DNA of 64,000 nucleotides from Angiostrongylus vasorum (taxonomy: Eukaryota; Nematoda; Chromadorea; Rhabditida; Metastrongylidae): assembly GCA_018806985.1 (NCBI GenBank), contig JADANN010000450.1, positions 738,835-802,834 on the forward strand, written 5' to 3'. Below, one piece after another: positions 45,206 through 57,154 of the stretch. The notes under the pieces are model-generated. The model saw only the letters and a program-made list of their open reading frames with translations. It did no database searches and had not been told where the DNA came from. Numbering within the stretch: position 1 is the first letter of the stretch; each line of letters opens with the position of its first letter. The position numbers and the translations under genes are program-made.

Positions 45206-46656
45206 GGGATAAAAACTACTAAAATAGAGACTCTTAAGTTGTAAAATACTTCCAAATGCTCAGAGTAATGTGTTTGTATGATGGAACATAACAACGTACA
45301 GTAAACAGCATAATGAATACAATTGATGACGACAGAACGATAGAGCAAATTCTTTTCTACCATGCATTTATATTGAAAATCAGTAAAGTCGTCGAAGAAT
45401 TATGGTTCATTTTCAAAAAGCCAGCATGTGCATAAGCGCTTCCAGTAATAAGACGCCGTCCAGTGAGGAACAAACTCGAGATTAGGAGTCGTCGCCAGAG
45501 AGTTAACACGAGCTAATATCGGCTCACATAAAGGTGAAAGCGGCTATTAATTTGATATGAAAAGCATTGCACCCAACCCATGTCGGGAATTATGTTTTAA
45601 ACTTCAAAATTGGCCATGAATGCAACTACATTATGAACCTTACCCTTGATCTGGTGGAAAAACACATTTGCATATCGGTAACGTTCGAAATCAAACACGG
45701 AGGGGTATATATAAGGGTGATTTCTGACGGTGCCTATCATTGTGGTCTCTCGCAGGCATTTGAACTGCAATTTCGAGGTTTGTTACTTCCTGCACATTTG
45801 CTTAACGCTGCTCATTTCTAGAGTCTCGGTACCGCTGGAGGTCTCCCCTAACATTTCAGCTATTTCAGTCCTTTGAACTACTACCAAAATTTTTTGCTGT
45901 TAGCAACGCATGATAGGCTGTGGGAATGCCATAACAAGCGGCAGCAGGACAGCATTTTACGAAGCTGCCGTCTGCATGCATCTTTAAGTAAAACAACGAT
46001 GTTTTATGTCACTCTGATCTGTGCCGATCTAAACTATACAGTATTGTGAATAGGGAGAAACTTCAACGATTTCTAAAGTGCGCAATATGGCTAGAAGAAT
46101 GTGACTCTGAGAAATTGCCTCAGCTAGGAAGCTTTTCGGTATTTTTTATTGCAATTTCGTTGGCAGCACTATCATTTGTTGTGTTATAAACCGTCCGTTA
46201 TCAGCGACAGGTGACAGCATTTCAACAGCATTACCATCCAGTATAGCATATTTGATGAAGGCAGAGGTGGGATTGACATGGTCATCTAGATAGGGCTAAT
46301 TTGTCGATAAATGACTGACTAACATGAGGACAAAACATGGATGAGCGTCTGTGAAAGTAAGCGGACCACGCTGAAGACCAACGAATGGTGTTGACATGTT
46401 CGTCAACAGTGTGAACTATTTCTGTTTCCAGCCAGTGTTTCGTTAGGAACATTCTTCGAGGCAAATTCGAACTTAAACAAAAAAATCGGTCCATTTTAAT
46501 TATTTCCCTCTGTATTGTACCTTTTGCGGCATTTAAACGTGGACGTTCTCTCAACTCTCAAGCTCTCTAACTTTCACGTCTTCCAACTAAAAAAAATTGC
46601 TTAGATGTTTGCATTCATGGATAATTGTCCTGCTCCTTAATATCCTTCTTGCTTAG
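45206..46656. other. Unassigned stretch
   Basis: No repeat from the named families. A plus ORF at 45567-45821 (NYVLNFKIGHECNYIMNLTL...) has a possible internal acceptor at 45755 (CTCTCGCAG) but no phase-compatible partner. No gene called. Confidence 0.3.
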
Positions 46657-47515
46657 GAAGCCCAACGGTCTACGGAATCTGTCCATCTTTGTTTGTTCTT
46701 TGTTATTCCTCGTTATACTCACTATTCCGGGAAGAAAAACGCTTGTAAGTGAGACATTTGCAGATGAAAATCGTTGGCGCATATCTCATTTGTATGCTGC
46801 ACTGTTTCGTCAGTGTTACTTTCGAATGAACCGTGTTTTCGATCGAAAAACAGCGATGATACATCGCTTCTACGCTGACGGTGAACGGCTCGACGTAACT
46901 TACACCAAAGCCATGTACGACGTTACTGCTCACCTGGACTTCGAATCGCTCCAAAATTTCGTTCCAGCAGCAAAAGAAGACGTACGTTACCATTGTGGTT
47001 TGCGAAAAAGTTGATTTTAAATACATTACGTTCAGTAAAACACATCACCTAACAAGGTTTTAAATGCTGTTTTTTACTGCTATCTGCTGAAACCTGCCAT
47101 AATGTTGCGAAATGGAAATGGTGACGGGCTCGACCAACTCATTGATCGGTGTGAAAAGAAAACAATCCGTTTAGAGTAAGACAGTCTACAGAACTGACAC
47201 GTATTTGACGGTCCTTGGCATCGATAGGAAAACGTATTTTCTTCATGTGGAAGTGTATGTGAGTTGTCAAAATTGTTTTCTGTGGTGCACAAGAACAACA
47301 ATACTACGATCTGCGAAACGACTCCGTTTTTCTAGTTTTACACAACTAAGGATTACAAGTATTCGAGTTGGAACCGTTGGAGGGTTATCATTGATAGAGA
47401 TGGGAGGCTACAAATCACCGAGACCGGTAGTAATCTCAAGCATGTCGGAACGTACTACAAAGACTGTGTAGAAGACGAGTATCTGAACTCATTCATCTTT
47501 ACAACAGAAATGTAA
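46657..47515 (+). CDS. Unidentified gene, three exons, 5' end uncertain
   Basis: Exon a ends at 46981 (GAC|GTACGT); it is open from before 46657, where a CTTGCTTAG acceptor could begin it. Exon b is 47175-47258 (donor TAT|GTGAGT). Exon c is 47336-47515 (acceptor TTTTTCTAG, stop TAA 47513-47515). All junctions are phase 0. The product has a hydrophobic segment (LSIFVCSLLFLVILTIPG), then a helical part (ISHLYAALFRQCYFRMNRVF; IHRFYADGERLDV; DFESLQNF), then strand-rich segments (YLTVLGIDRKTYFLHVEVY; SSWNRWRVIIDRDGRLQIT) and an acidic Cys-containing tail (GTYYKDCVEDEYLN). The helix-then-sheet layout and HRFY motif faintly recall NTF2-like folds; that is a guess. No start codon was fixed. Probably a membrane-anchored or secreted protein. 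Confidence 0.6.
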
Positions 47516-47527
47516 CGATCCTCTGCA

Positions 47528-47533
47528 AATAAA
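47528..47533 (+). terminator. AATAAA polyadenylation signal
   Basis: AATAAA 13 bases after the stop at 47515. Close spacing is usual for nematode genes and supports the gene model. Confidence 0.6.
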
Positions 47534-47539
47534 TTGTTC

Positions 47540-48059
47540 AGTTCACCTATTTTGAAATGTTGTCCTTCAACTGCAGTGAAAATCATCCTGTTGAATCTAA
47601 GAAATACACACAAATTAGAGAAAGGAATTTAGTTTGCTTGGAACTAGCATTAAAGTACTGTGTTGATAATCAGACCGTCTTATACATACGCTTCTGTTCA
47701 AATCGATGCAATAACATGATCCTCATCTACATCCAAGTAGACAGAGGGATTAGATGAATGACGACGTAACCCTGCCCTATGTCATTCTGACGGTAGTTCA
47801 ATCAATGGTGCAATTTGAGAACTCTAATGCTTAGATTCGATCGTCCGTATACAGCTTGTCCTTTCTTCAGGTCTACTCCACGGATCCCAGCACGACATGC
47901 ATTCGATTCATTTCTTCACACCCACAATCCACAAAGATCTTCACTTTTTGCAGGTGCGATGACGATTCTTTCTTTTCGTTATGAATATCCGTTGAATGCT
48001 TGTTAAGTGGACTCTTCAGGGATTCCCTGACATAGTCGGGCTGGAGCTGGATTTCCGCT
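47540..48059. other. Unassigned stretch with old duplicated flank
   Basis: No gene seen. From about 47866 (CCACGGATCCCAGCACGACA) it is a diverged match to 35985 onward, the older repeat preceding both duplication copies. Confidence 0.45.
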
Positions 48060-48190
48060 TGGGACTTTGCCAGACAAGTCTGGTACCAATTTCCCGAAAC
48101 CTGAGGAATGGAACGTTTGCGGTCTAGTGCGAGGTCGAACCAGCACCGTCTTCGCGATGATCGGCATCACTGCCACTGCGCTGTCCTACT
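48060..48190 (-). repeat. SINE-1 5'-half fragment
   Basis: Counterpart of 36170-36300: CCAGACAAGTCTGGTACCAA to CACTGCCACTGCGCTGTCC. The switch from diverged to near-identical sequence falls inside it at about 48128. Confidence 0.6.
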
Positions 48191-48411
48191 CCTCAAATCC
48201 AGGAAAGAAACGGAAAAACTTCACATGCTCCGAAACGCAAATTTTTCTGAATTCATTCACACCCTCAAAGTACAACTGAATGGGGATGTGAAAATCTGAT
48301 GTTAGTGCAGTGAGGAATAATGTGAAAAGAAGATCAAAACACATTATGTGCTAAATTTATTCGAATAGCTGGCTATAAGACTGCACTCAAATTTCTGCAG
48401 CGTATTTGAAT

Positions 48412-48695
48412 TGCTCCTGTAGTGCAGTGGTTAGTAAAGTCGTGCAATACAGAAGTTGCCTTCCATTCATTGTCTCGTCTCGCCCCTGGTTTCTCCAAAG
48501 CCCTCCATCCATCTGGATTGATAACTCCTGATTGAAAGGATACAGCACCAACTTGATACATCGGTAGGTTACCCAAAGTCTTTTTATAGGGAAGATATGC
48601 ATTCAGCCGTCTCTTACGACCATTAACAAAGCCAAATGCATGGTGCGCTCCTCAACGATTAATCAGCGCCGGACGCTTTATACTTTCTCCTTTAC
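48412..48695 (+). repeat. SINE-1 copy (in duplication copy 2)
   Basis: Counterpart of 36520-36815: CTCCTGTAGTGCAGTGGTTA head and CTTTATACTTTCTCCTTTAC tail. Confidence 0.8.
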
Positions 48696-49489
48696 ATTTG
48701 AATTCCTGAGAAAATGATTTTTATCATTATGTTTAATGTCGATTTTAAAACTGCACGCCATAATATCAGACAGTTTCGGATTTCCGTTATGTTAAGCATC
48801 ATTAGTTGCAAACTTGCAAGGCACGCACGCAAATGGACCATACCAAGGTGTTATGAGCGGATAACATCGACGAGGTACCTCATAAGGACTTATTTGGCTT
48901 CTACTCGAATGTCTTAGTTGAATCATACCCTCTGCATATGCATACGCAGAATGTATAGCTACTTTTTTATGGAAGTGTGGAGTATTTGCCTCACCCAGAA
49001 TATACCCTGCACTTCAAACACCGCTAAAGGTGTTCAGTTAAATGAATGAGAAGCAAATGCTGAGAAGTTAGAGCTCACTTGTAACAGTAAGCCTTATATA
49101 TACTCCGGAAGAGACGACAAACTAGCCGTAGTATACTCAGCTCCCGAGACAAAGCTTGGGAAGCTCTGTTCAGGAGCGATAAAGACTTTAATCGTTTACC
49201 TTGCTGAAAGAATAACGGAATAAAAGGCAATATAGACTATACATATTTGCTGAAAGAAGTGAAAACAGGGAAAAAAGTAAAAACTTTGTGTAAGAACAGA
49301 AAACTGAGGTTAACATATAGGACTAGATCATTAACATTCCGCACCGCACTTTCTCAATGGCTAAGATTACTCGACAGTACTAAAAGCCATCTGGAAACTG
49401 TTCTGCATGGACGAACATTTTGATCACGATTTCGAATCATCTTCTTCAATCAGTTTTTCAATATTTAGTAGGACAATTCGATAGCCCGT

Positions 49490-49850
49490 GTTCACTAGTT
49501 CTGCTGGCTCCAGCAAAATCTGCACGTTTTTCGGAGCTTTGCTGCTTCAACCACCTCGTTTAGCTGGAGCTCCGAGGTCACACAAGACAAGGCTGCGCCA
49601 GGTCGTCACTACCACATGGAGTCGCCGCCTTGTGGATCAGCAGGAGATTTTCCACCACGCGACTAGTTTGGTACCAGGACGGTGACGGATCGTGGTATTG
49701 GTTTACTCTTAGCTGGGCTTCCTTATGGAAACGCCAGACTCCTTCTCAGCTTGGGTGAAACGCGAGTACTTCTCCCGCTGTACATCGCAGTGCGATACCT
49801 AGGAACACCTGCAAGCTACGATGAGGCGGCAAACACTTGAAAGGTAGTTG
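49490..49850 (-). repeat. NR1 repeat copy (in duplication copy 2)
   Basis: Counterpart of 37602-37957, with one extra T in the CACGTTTTTCGG run. Confidence 0.83.
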
Positions 49851-50018
49851 TTAATTTCCAACAACAAATCGGAACGTTATGAAGAGCAATGGTTAATGCC
49901 GTGTTAAACCAGTTACGCTACTGTTAGCAATTCACCCTTTAACGACAAAGTATACAAAAACTAAATAGATGTAATAGTTGTATTTATTATAAACCACTAG
50001 ATAATGAATAATCCGTAG

Positions 50019-50728
50019 ATGAATAAGGCAGTTCCCATGATCGACTTTCTATTGTCCTCGGCATTTGATTATAAATCTGTTGTTCCGTTTTTTACATCAA
50101 TCGCGAAGTTGTTATTCAGCACACGTTTACTTCCTCACAAATATGACATGACGCCCCTAAACGAAGCGTTTGGCCGAAACAGAATCCCGTTTATGCTACC
50201 CTTCATTAGCGATGAAATAAGTGTAGCTAAAAAACGATGCTTAAGGAGGGCAGATCTAGAGGAATCGGTAGCGATAGTAGAAATACCACCCGATACTCTT
50301 CGTCGTCAATTAGTTCGTAACCGCCTATACGACCGTCTATGTGAAACACAGAATTGCGTAATTTGCCCTTATGGCACGGACGGTGACTCCATGAGTTCAC
50401 GTACGATATAGCTGATTTCTTGTAGTGCTTGCGGAGACGAATATATTGGCCCAAACATGCAGACCTATGTCTATCCGTATAGAAGAACACCTAGATGGCA
50501 AACGAAAATCAAAACAAGGCACGCCACTAGGCCCGCATAGGATACAAAAGCATAGTGGAGACGATTTTGATGTAAAAGTCGCTATCCTCGCACGGGGGTC
50601 CTAAACCACCAAGACGCAAATTTCTCGAGGCTTTTTTGGATAGATTCCAAAAATCCGAAAATGAATAGCAGGGAAGAGTGCCCTGAGATAACACCTGATC
50701 TAGCCCCGTTTCTCAGAACTGATTTTTG
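50019..50728 (+). pseudogene. Penelope-like GIY-YIG remnant, copy 2
   Basis: Counterpart of 38133-38840. The same TAG lies at the GIY-tyrosine position (50409-50411), so the nonsense change predates the duplication. This copy also has 1-base gains after GAATATATTGGCCC, in a CACGGGGGTCC run and in a CTTTTTTGG run, scrambling the C-terminal frame. It reads LRRQLVRNRLYDRLC where copy 1 reads LLCQLVRNRLYDRLC. Confidence 0.85.
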
Positions 50729-50917
50729 ATGTGGGGTGGTGGAGTAATCAGCCATATGCGACTCTGAGCGGCCGTTCTACCTTGGTGGAAGACCGATAAA
50801 AACGGTGGGTTTTCCGAGAAGCCGGTGATCGTGTAATTGTTGTTCAGATTTTCAGCTTCCTGTTCGCGTGGTTGAAGCGTTTGATCTAGTAAATTACACA
50901 TCAGTGTACCCTTCCAC

Positions 50918-51160
50918 GCTCTGAAGAATGCGATACTGGCGAAACGTCAGAATCGCTGTGTTGTAAGGAAGTAAACGTGTGCTGAATACCAACTTCGCGA
51001 TTGCGGTAAAAAAGAGAACAACAGATTTCAGGTAAGGCAGTTTCACATCTACATATAGTAAAACAGGAAATTCTTGCTGCACAAAATTTGAAAACACATA
51101 AAAAGAAGAACACAATACAGTTGCTATCACAACGCAGGGTAAAAAAAGACATAGAACAAC
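50918..51160 (-). repeat. Penelope-like inverted terminal segment with hammerhead-like motif, copy 2
   Basis: Counterpart of 39029-39262. CTGAAGA 50921-50927, 13 nt, GAAACGTCAG from 50941. Contains the inverted match to 50060-50150. Confidence 0.5.
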
Positions 51161-51283
51161 GCCGTTCAATGCATCACAGAGCCATCACCACACGACTAAG
51201 AGATGCGTGGGAAATAATTATTACAACGAAAAGGATAAAAATTAACTGTCCAAACATTTCTATTGTGTTCGAGAGGATTATAT

Positions 51284-51980
51284 GTCCTCACAGACAGTGC
51301 AGCTAAACGTTGCGCTGCATTTTAGGGCCACTTAAATAACTGAACGGTTATAAATAAAAGGAGAAAAAACACCTGGGCATACGTATATTAATGCTCTTAA
51401 TTCCTTGCTAGCGACGTAAATCCAAAAGTTGCAAATACTTCTAAAGTGAACCTCAGTTGTCAGTAAAAGTTTTGCATAGTTCAGATGAAGACTACTATGA
51501 GATTGAAAGAATTTCTCGAAAAATTTCGAACACAACCTTTCACTATAAATGCTTCGGTAGATCTTAAGGCATGGATTTTTGTCGTAACCCTACTCATCAG
51601 TCTAACCAGCTCAGAAACAAAATGCACCACAGATTAGTGACGTCATTAGCGTGACAACAAATGAAAAATTATGCAAAATTCTGTTGGTAGGGTAGTTACT
51701 TGAGGAAAATACTAAAACTGGAAACATACCCGTTCTATAATAGCAGGTAACATTAAAAAATATACAGGTGATCCGATAGAATGCACCTATGTTCTACTTC
51801 CCAAAACGTATAGAAGTAGATTACGGGGTGCATCATAAAAAGCACCTCCACTAGAGTGTCACAAAAGGAAAAGAAAGTAGAATTGTAAAAGATGAATGAA
51901 ACAAAAAAAAGTGGACAAAAATTACGAAGAGCAGGGGATAGCAGGTTCAAAAATGAGAGTAAATCTTAGGGAAACTCGAT
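51284..51980. other. Unassigned stretch downstream of the RAP gene
   Basis: Follows the stop codon of the minus-strand RAP gene, so its high end is probably RAP 3' UTR. No other feature recognised. Confidence 0.4.
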
Positions 51981-54893
51981 CTACAGCTCCAAATGACGTG
52001 TCTTTGAATCTAAATATTTCTCCATTTTTCTCAATTTCCTTTCCATTTTTTCGTGCCTTGCTTCCAATTCCACGTCCTCGACAACATGCAAAGTCATTTT
52101 CCCCTGTTTTTCTCGTTCTAATCGACGGGCGTCCAGCTCGTTCTGCAAGGAGCAATAATTACTACTGGAGCGATAAAAAAGTGCACAGCGTATTAATATG
52201 GTGGGATTTCGAGATATTACCTTCAGAATTATAATAAGTTCATAGAAGAATTAATATAATATTACCTATAAAAGGACTAGACAGAATAATTAAAGATAAT
52301 AAATTCATAGAAGGAAAATGAATACAATATTACCTATAGGATGAACAGACAGAATAATTACAGATTTTTTCAAACCTTATGGAAAGCGATTTTTTTCAGC
52401 TGCTTGTCAAAATGATGCAGTTCCTCCTTCAACAGGTCTAGATCGTGTTGTGAGAAGTTCCCATTGGCAAGCGCCTATAAACTACAGAAGATTTATACGT
52501 TGAAATAAAGTATTACCACAACAAACACGAGTACCTAGCTAAGTCTGAATCAACACGCCAGAGTTAAAGGAAAAAAGGAGAAACCTCTTGGCGTTGATTC
52601 ATCCGTATGGGATGCGTTATGTATTCGACTTCACTAAGCATCGTTCGAGGTAACTGAGCGCATATCTGGCCTTTACAATAACTTGCGGCGGTCTAACGAT
52701 GTATCGAGACAGTGCTGCCATCTTCCCAGACAAGTCTGGTAACAATTTGCCGCCTCCAGAGGGAACGAAAGCTTAGTGAACCTGAGGCGGGGGACGGATC
52801 CCATGAGTACCGTGGGGCGCCTGCGATCATTGCGTCATACGCGTCCTCTGCGCCACCCTTAGTTATGCAACATACCTTCGAATATTTCCTAAGTGAGAGA
52901 AAACTCATTGGGTAGCCACTCTACAAAAAGTCTGTGCATTCTCATATTACATTGACTTTAAACCATTGAAAAAGTGGTACAAAGTCATAACCGCTTTCCA
53001 TAGGCGTTTTACACGCTCATTTTCGAATGGGATAACGCTGTCCTCCTTGATTTTTTGATGAAGTCGATCAATATGATTGGACATATCCCGGTATGCCTTC
53101 TTCAAATGCGATTTCTGCAAAACCCTATTAGAACAACGTAAAAATAGGGATTTATACGTAATTGGAGGTGCTGAAACTTCACCCTGATGTCCAAGAACTG
53201 ATGGTCATCGAAGTGAATTGAATTTTCTATTGGAACCTAAAGAAACAACTTTAGCCAATGATAGAATGGTTAGATGTTTCTCTCACCTTGTTCATTGCTT
53301 CAAGTGCATCATGGTATATTTTTGTTTTCCTCTCGGCATCCTTCAGCTCCTTTTTGAACGCTAAAAATGCGCCGTAATGTTGCCAAAAATAATAAAATTT
53401 TTGAAGAACCACCACACATAAGGCCTTAAAGTAGTAAAAAAAGATTCAAGAGGAAGGAAAAGTTTTACAACGAAACAAAACAAATGTGAACCTATCAATT
53501 CCTTCTCAGAAAATTTCCCGTCATGTGCCATTTCCCATAGTTGTTGCAGTCGCTCATCATCGAATCGATCCAGTTCAGGGGATTGTATCGATGAGGCAGT
53601 TATAAAGTCATCATTTTTGTGCTTCATTTTCTAAACAGGGAAAAAAAATCGAAAACCCTCTCATTAGTAATACTACCACAAGGATTTTGAGATATGAGAC
53701 ATAGAACCTCAGGTGGGCTTCGAACCCTCCTCACCTTTAAGAGGAGGAGGAGTGGGGCTCACCTACTGTTCTCCACACCCACCGAGACCCTTGCTTTCCC
53801 CTTTTCTCAACTCATGTTTTTCCTCTACCGCTGCTATCAGCAAAGTGCTGTCCCATTAGTCCTCAAGAAGAAATGCATTTCATTTAATTGATATGAACTA
53901 ATTTCTTAAAATGTACATTAATACCGAACATCGTTTACGTTCATCGTCCCATCGTGGCTGGGAGGTGTTCCTGGGTGTCGAGCGTTTCAATCAGGACGCC
54001 AAGCTGAGCAAACCAATACCAGCACCTACCACCGTCCTGGTATCAAACTAGTCGCGCGGTAGCAAACCTCCCTCTGATCCACAAAGATGGCGACTGGCTG
54101 TGGTGGTGACGATCTGGGGCAGACTTCGGCCATGCTGTTCTCGCGACTCCAGGGAGCAACAATAGCTAGACCAGCAAATCTCTGGAGAATAGATAATATG
54201 CTGAGACCCGCACAACTGGTGAACACGGCCATCCAAGTGTCCAAGTACTACCAAACATCTTACACGACAGCAGAGATCTAATGACTATTTAGCATAGACT
54301 TAGTATGACAGTGTTAGTTAAATTCCGCAGTAGTTTTACGTATCCATCCCTCATGAATTTTGCATGAAGAAGCACTAAAAGATAGGGCAAAAAAGCAATT
54401 CCACGTTAAACGCTCCGAAAAAAAAAGGACATAATGCAGAAAAAAACTACCTCCTTAAAAGCATGGATAACTTCCTGTAAGCCGTACTTTTCCAGTAATG
54501 TAGCAAGCTTCCTGTCAATTTTCTCCATTTGACTTGAAAGTTCATAGGTTGCTCGATACTTCGGAAGAGTCTTGGTGTCCATGTAAACTTTGTCGTAAGA
54601 CGTCAGTTCACCCTGTTTTATCGATGAAAATTTCATGAAAGAAACTCAACAAAATAAGTCTTCAATGAAGCCTCAGAGAAAAAAAAATATATGCGAAATT
54701 CCAAAACCTCTAGCTTCTGCAAACGCTTCCTATCGGCAATATGTTGTAGCGCCTTCTCGTAAATATAGTTGATTTTCTCAGACCGAAAACTGTACGGCAG
54801 TAGAGGGAAAACCTCCAGAAAAAGGATAATGCATAACTGTAGCCATTTGGCTAACATCCAGATCGCTCTATAAAGTTTTTGAATATAAGACAT
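51981..54893 (-). CDS. Receptor-associated protein (LRPAP1/RAP) homologue
   Basis: Complete eight-exon gene: 54708-54893, 54451-54612, 53492-53630, 53287-53360, 53183-53236, 52992-53114, 52376-52474, 51981-52142; all junctions GT/AG and in phase. It encodes 332 residues from the Met at 54893, or 320 from the Met at 54857, against 357 in human LRPAP1. The second Met is better placed: MLAKWLQLCIILFLEVFPLL is a typical signal peptide. RAP is an ER chaperone that keeps LDL-receptor-family proteins from binding ligands too early. Family segments: EKINYIYEKAL near the N-terminus; ERLQQLWEMAHDGKFSEKEL; HIDRLHQKIKED; ERVKRLWKA; DLLKEELHHFDKQLKKIAF. The C-terminus is TRHLEL, matching the HNEL-type ER-retrieval signal of RAP. 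Largely helical and charged as expected. An intron of 820 bases carries NR1 and one of 517 bases carries SINE-1. No defect seen. Confidence 0.93.
52568..52845 (-). repeat. SINE-1 copy in RAP intron
   Basis: Reverse copy within the intron 52475-52991: GCATCGTTCGAGGTAACTGA, CAGACAAGTCTGGTAACAAT, GCGATCATTGCGTCATACGC. Same orientation as the host gene. Confidence 0.82.
53948..54246 (+). repeat. NR1 repeat with internal deletion, in RAP intron
   Basis: Forward copy within the intron 53631-54450, antisense to RAP. CCCATCGTGGCTGGGAGGTG jumps to GCGTTTCAATCAGGACGCCA, losing about 75 bases. 3' end CGCACAACTGGTGAACACGG then CCAAGTGTCCAAGTA. Confidence 0.83.
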
Positions 54894-57154
54894 TATGTTG
54901 GCGGCTTACAAAACTATAGAAGAGTGTGAACAAAGCTGATTATAGATTGCAGCAGATACAAGACGGCATGTTTTATGAGAATAGGTATACTCTACGATAT
55001 TCCTGTCCCTTATTTCAGATAGATTTGAGGACATATCTAGTGATGGAATCTGAAAAGGTCTTCATTAATTATTAAGTGAAACATTCCCCATGGATCGCCT
55101 CACCGCCTAAGTTTGCTAGCTTTTCCACCCGACGAAATGAATTGTTTTTATGTATTTGTACAGTCATACACTTTCACACTTGCATGGGCATTGCAAACAT
55201 TTCAGGAATGCATGTTGCATGTCACACGTCTGTAATCAGATAACTGCAAATACTGGAGGCGGCTTGGGATTGGCTCTAAAAGATAAGCTTAATGTTTTCA
55301 GCGTTGACCGATCCTTCAGGAATGCGCCATGCATTCGACTTCACCAACCATCGTTAGAGGTGACTGAGAAGCAAAGCAAGCTGGACGTAATATATTGCAG
55401 CCCATATGCCTTAGCCGAGCGAACAAATAGGACCTATTCGGTAAAGATAAATGGCTCTATTCTCCTCATTCAGAAACAGATGACATGGCATTGTTTATTG
55501 CGAAGAATAATGAAGGGCGGCTAAAATCTAAAAAGCACTTCACCCTGAGAGAATTTGTAAACCCTACGATGACCATCTGCAGCTACAATGAGTGTGAGTT
55601 GGCATTAAAAAACTGAATATATAAAGACCGCTATGAACGAAGTGTAGAAAGCTCGGAAAGAATTGCTCTTTACATAATTAATCCTCATGAACGTGCGCAT
55701 TTGTTCCCATATGTACGCTGCTGCACGTTTTCGACCGTACATCTTGATTTCAACACGCACTCCGACTGCGGTTCACTGACGCACGCGATGGTGCTAACAC
55801 GCTAGGCTAGCAGCGCTGAAAATGATTAGACCAAACATATCTCAGCTTTAGTTTGATTTTCCAAAGCAAATAAATTTCATTGCTTTGCCATCATGAAACC
55901 CCGATTTGTTCGAACTCATAAAATTCCCCCCACCCCAATTCTTTTTTTTCTGTAGAAGCGCGATTTCAAACGGGATACGACTGAACAAGCCAGATTTCGT
56001 TGAGCAGGACATGACGGCGTCATCCTCTGTACTGCTGGTTCGAGGATGTGGCACCCGACAAAAAAGAATAAAAATTCCGCTTTAACAATCTCAATCGTGA
56101 AAATTTGAATTTCAAGCATCTTTAAAATTAAAACGGTGCAATAGTAGAAAACTACGAGTGCGTTTGTGGCGACAGAGCAAGGTCTCTCGCACAGGCCTGT
56201 CTGGTTCTCAAGTACTTAAATGCTTCAATTACCGAAAAATTATTCGCAGCTATGGAAGAAACCACAATCGAGCCATTTGCGTTAACATTCGCGGCTAAGT
56301 TCTTATTTAAGAACTGCCGACAGCTTTCCCATAGATAAAACATTTGAAAGCTGGAGAATCTCATGGACTTACTGAACAAACATCGCTCAATCGTCTTGTG
56401 TACATAAGGATTACAAAATATTAGGCTAATCCCAAGTGTCTGGGATTAAAGCTTTCCGAAACCTGGAAAAGAAATTCGAACTTTTAAAACTTTGACAGAA
56501 GTGCAGCAGCCACACCAGTGAGACATTGCGTGACACTACAGCCTTGTACGTCGACGTCCCGAATAGTCCATTTGCTTTCTTTCAGTATTCCCTTCAGTAG
56601 CACCATTTTGGTAGACCATTTGCTTTTCTCCTCTTTGACGCAAGAAAAGCGAAAAGATATCCTCTGTAAGGTCCACAAACATCCTAACAGAATAAGGGAC
56701 TTGCTTGTTTAGAATGGGTTGTTTTAATTTGCAGAGTTCCCTATGATTCAAAATATGATAAGATTCAATATAATTCGAGCTAAACCAAACTTTAGAAAAT
56801 TCCTTCAGTATCACCATTAACATCTTCAACACCAGGATTATCTTCAGAAGGACACTGGAATAATTTTTCATGGATATCAACGGAATGGACTGGAACGTAC
56901 ATGTTACACTGTTACTTGAATTTATCATTGTGAGCTAGAACACTTAAGGGAAATCATAAAGCGCTCTTTAATGAAACTAACTACACCATTGTAAATAGGC
57001 GGTTTTGGCTAACTTATATTGGCACTGTTTAGAAGTTCCGAACAAGATGGAACCCATAACCGCCTCCACGTAAGATTAGTTTTACAGGAGATAAGCCACA
57101 AAATTCAAGGAACGGAATCCTAACACCATCATAACGTGGCATTTTTATAGTTCT
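54894..57154. other. Unassigned stretch upstream of RAP
   Basis: Would include the RAP promoter. 55295-55370 is a reverse SINE-1 3' fragment (GAATGCGCCATGCATTCGAC, CATCGTTAGAGGTGACTGAG). A CpG-bearing segment at about 55740-55800 has no coding sense. The minus ORF at 56536-56928 lacks family or splice support. Confidence 0.35.

Larger units (their letters stand above)
48128..51283 (+). repeat. 3.15 kb direct duplication, copy 2
   Basis: Second copy of 36239-39393, same orientation and content. It differs by scattered substitutions and several 1-base indels, mostly in homopolymers. It ends at GAGAGGATTATAT; beyond, the two loci are unrelated. Confidence 0.92.

Noticed and set aside
45567..45821. 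Plus-strand ORF of 84 codons
   Set aside because: Protein-like in places, but the start is not ATG and no phase-compatible exon was found.
56536..56928. Minus-strand ORF of 130 codons
   Set aside because: Low-complexity hydrophobic and basic stretches without family match or splice context.
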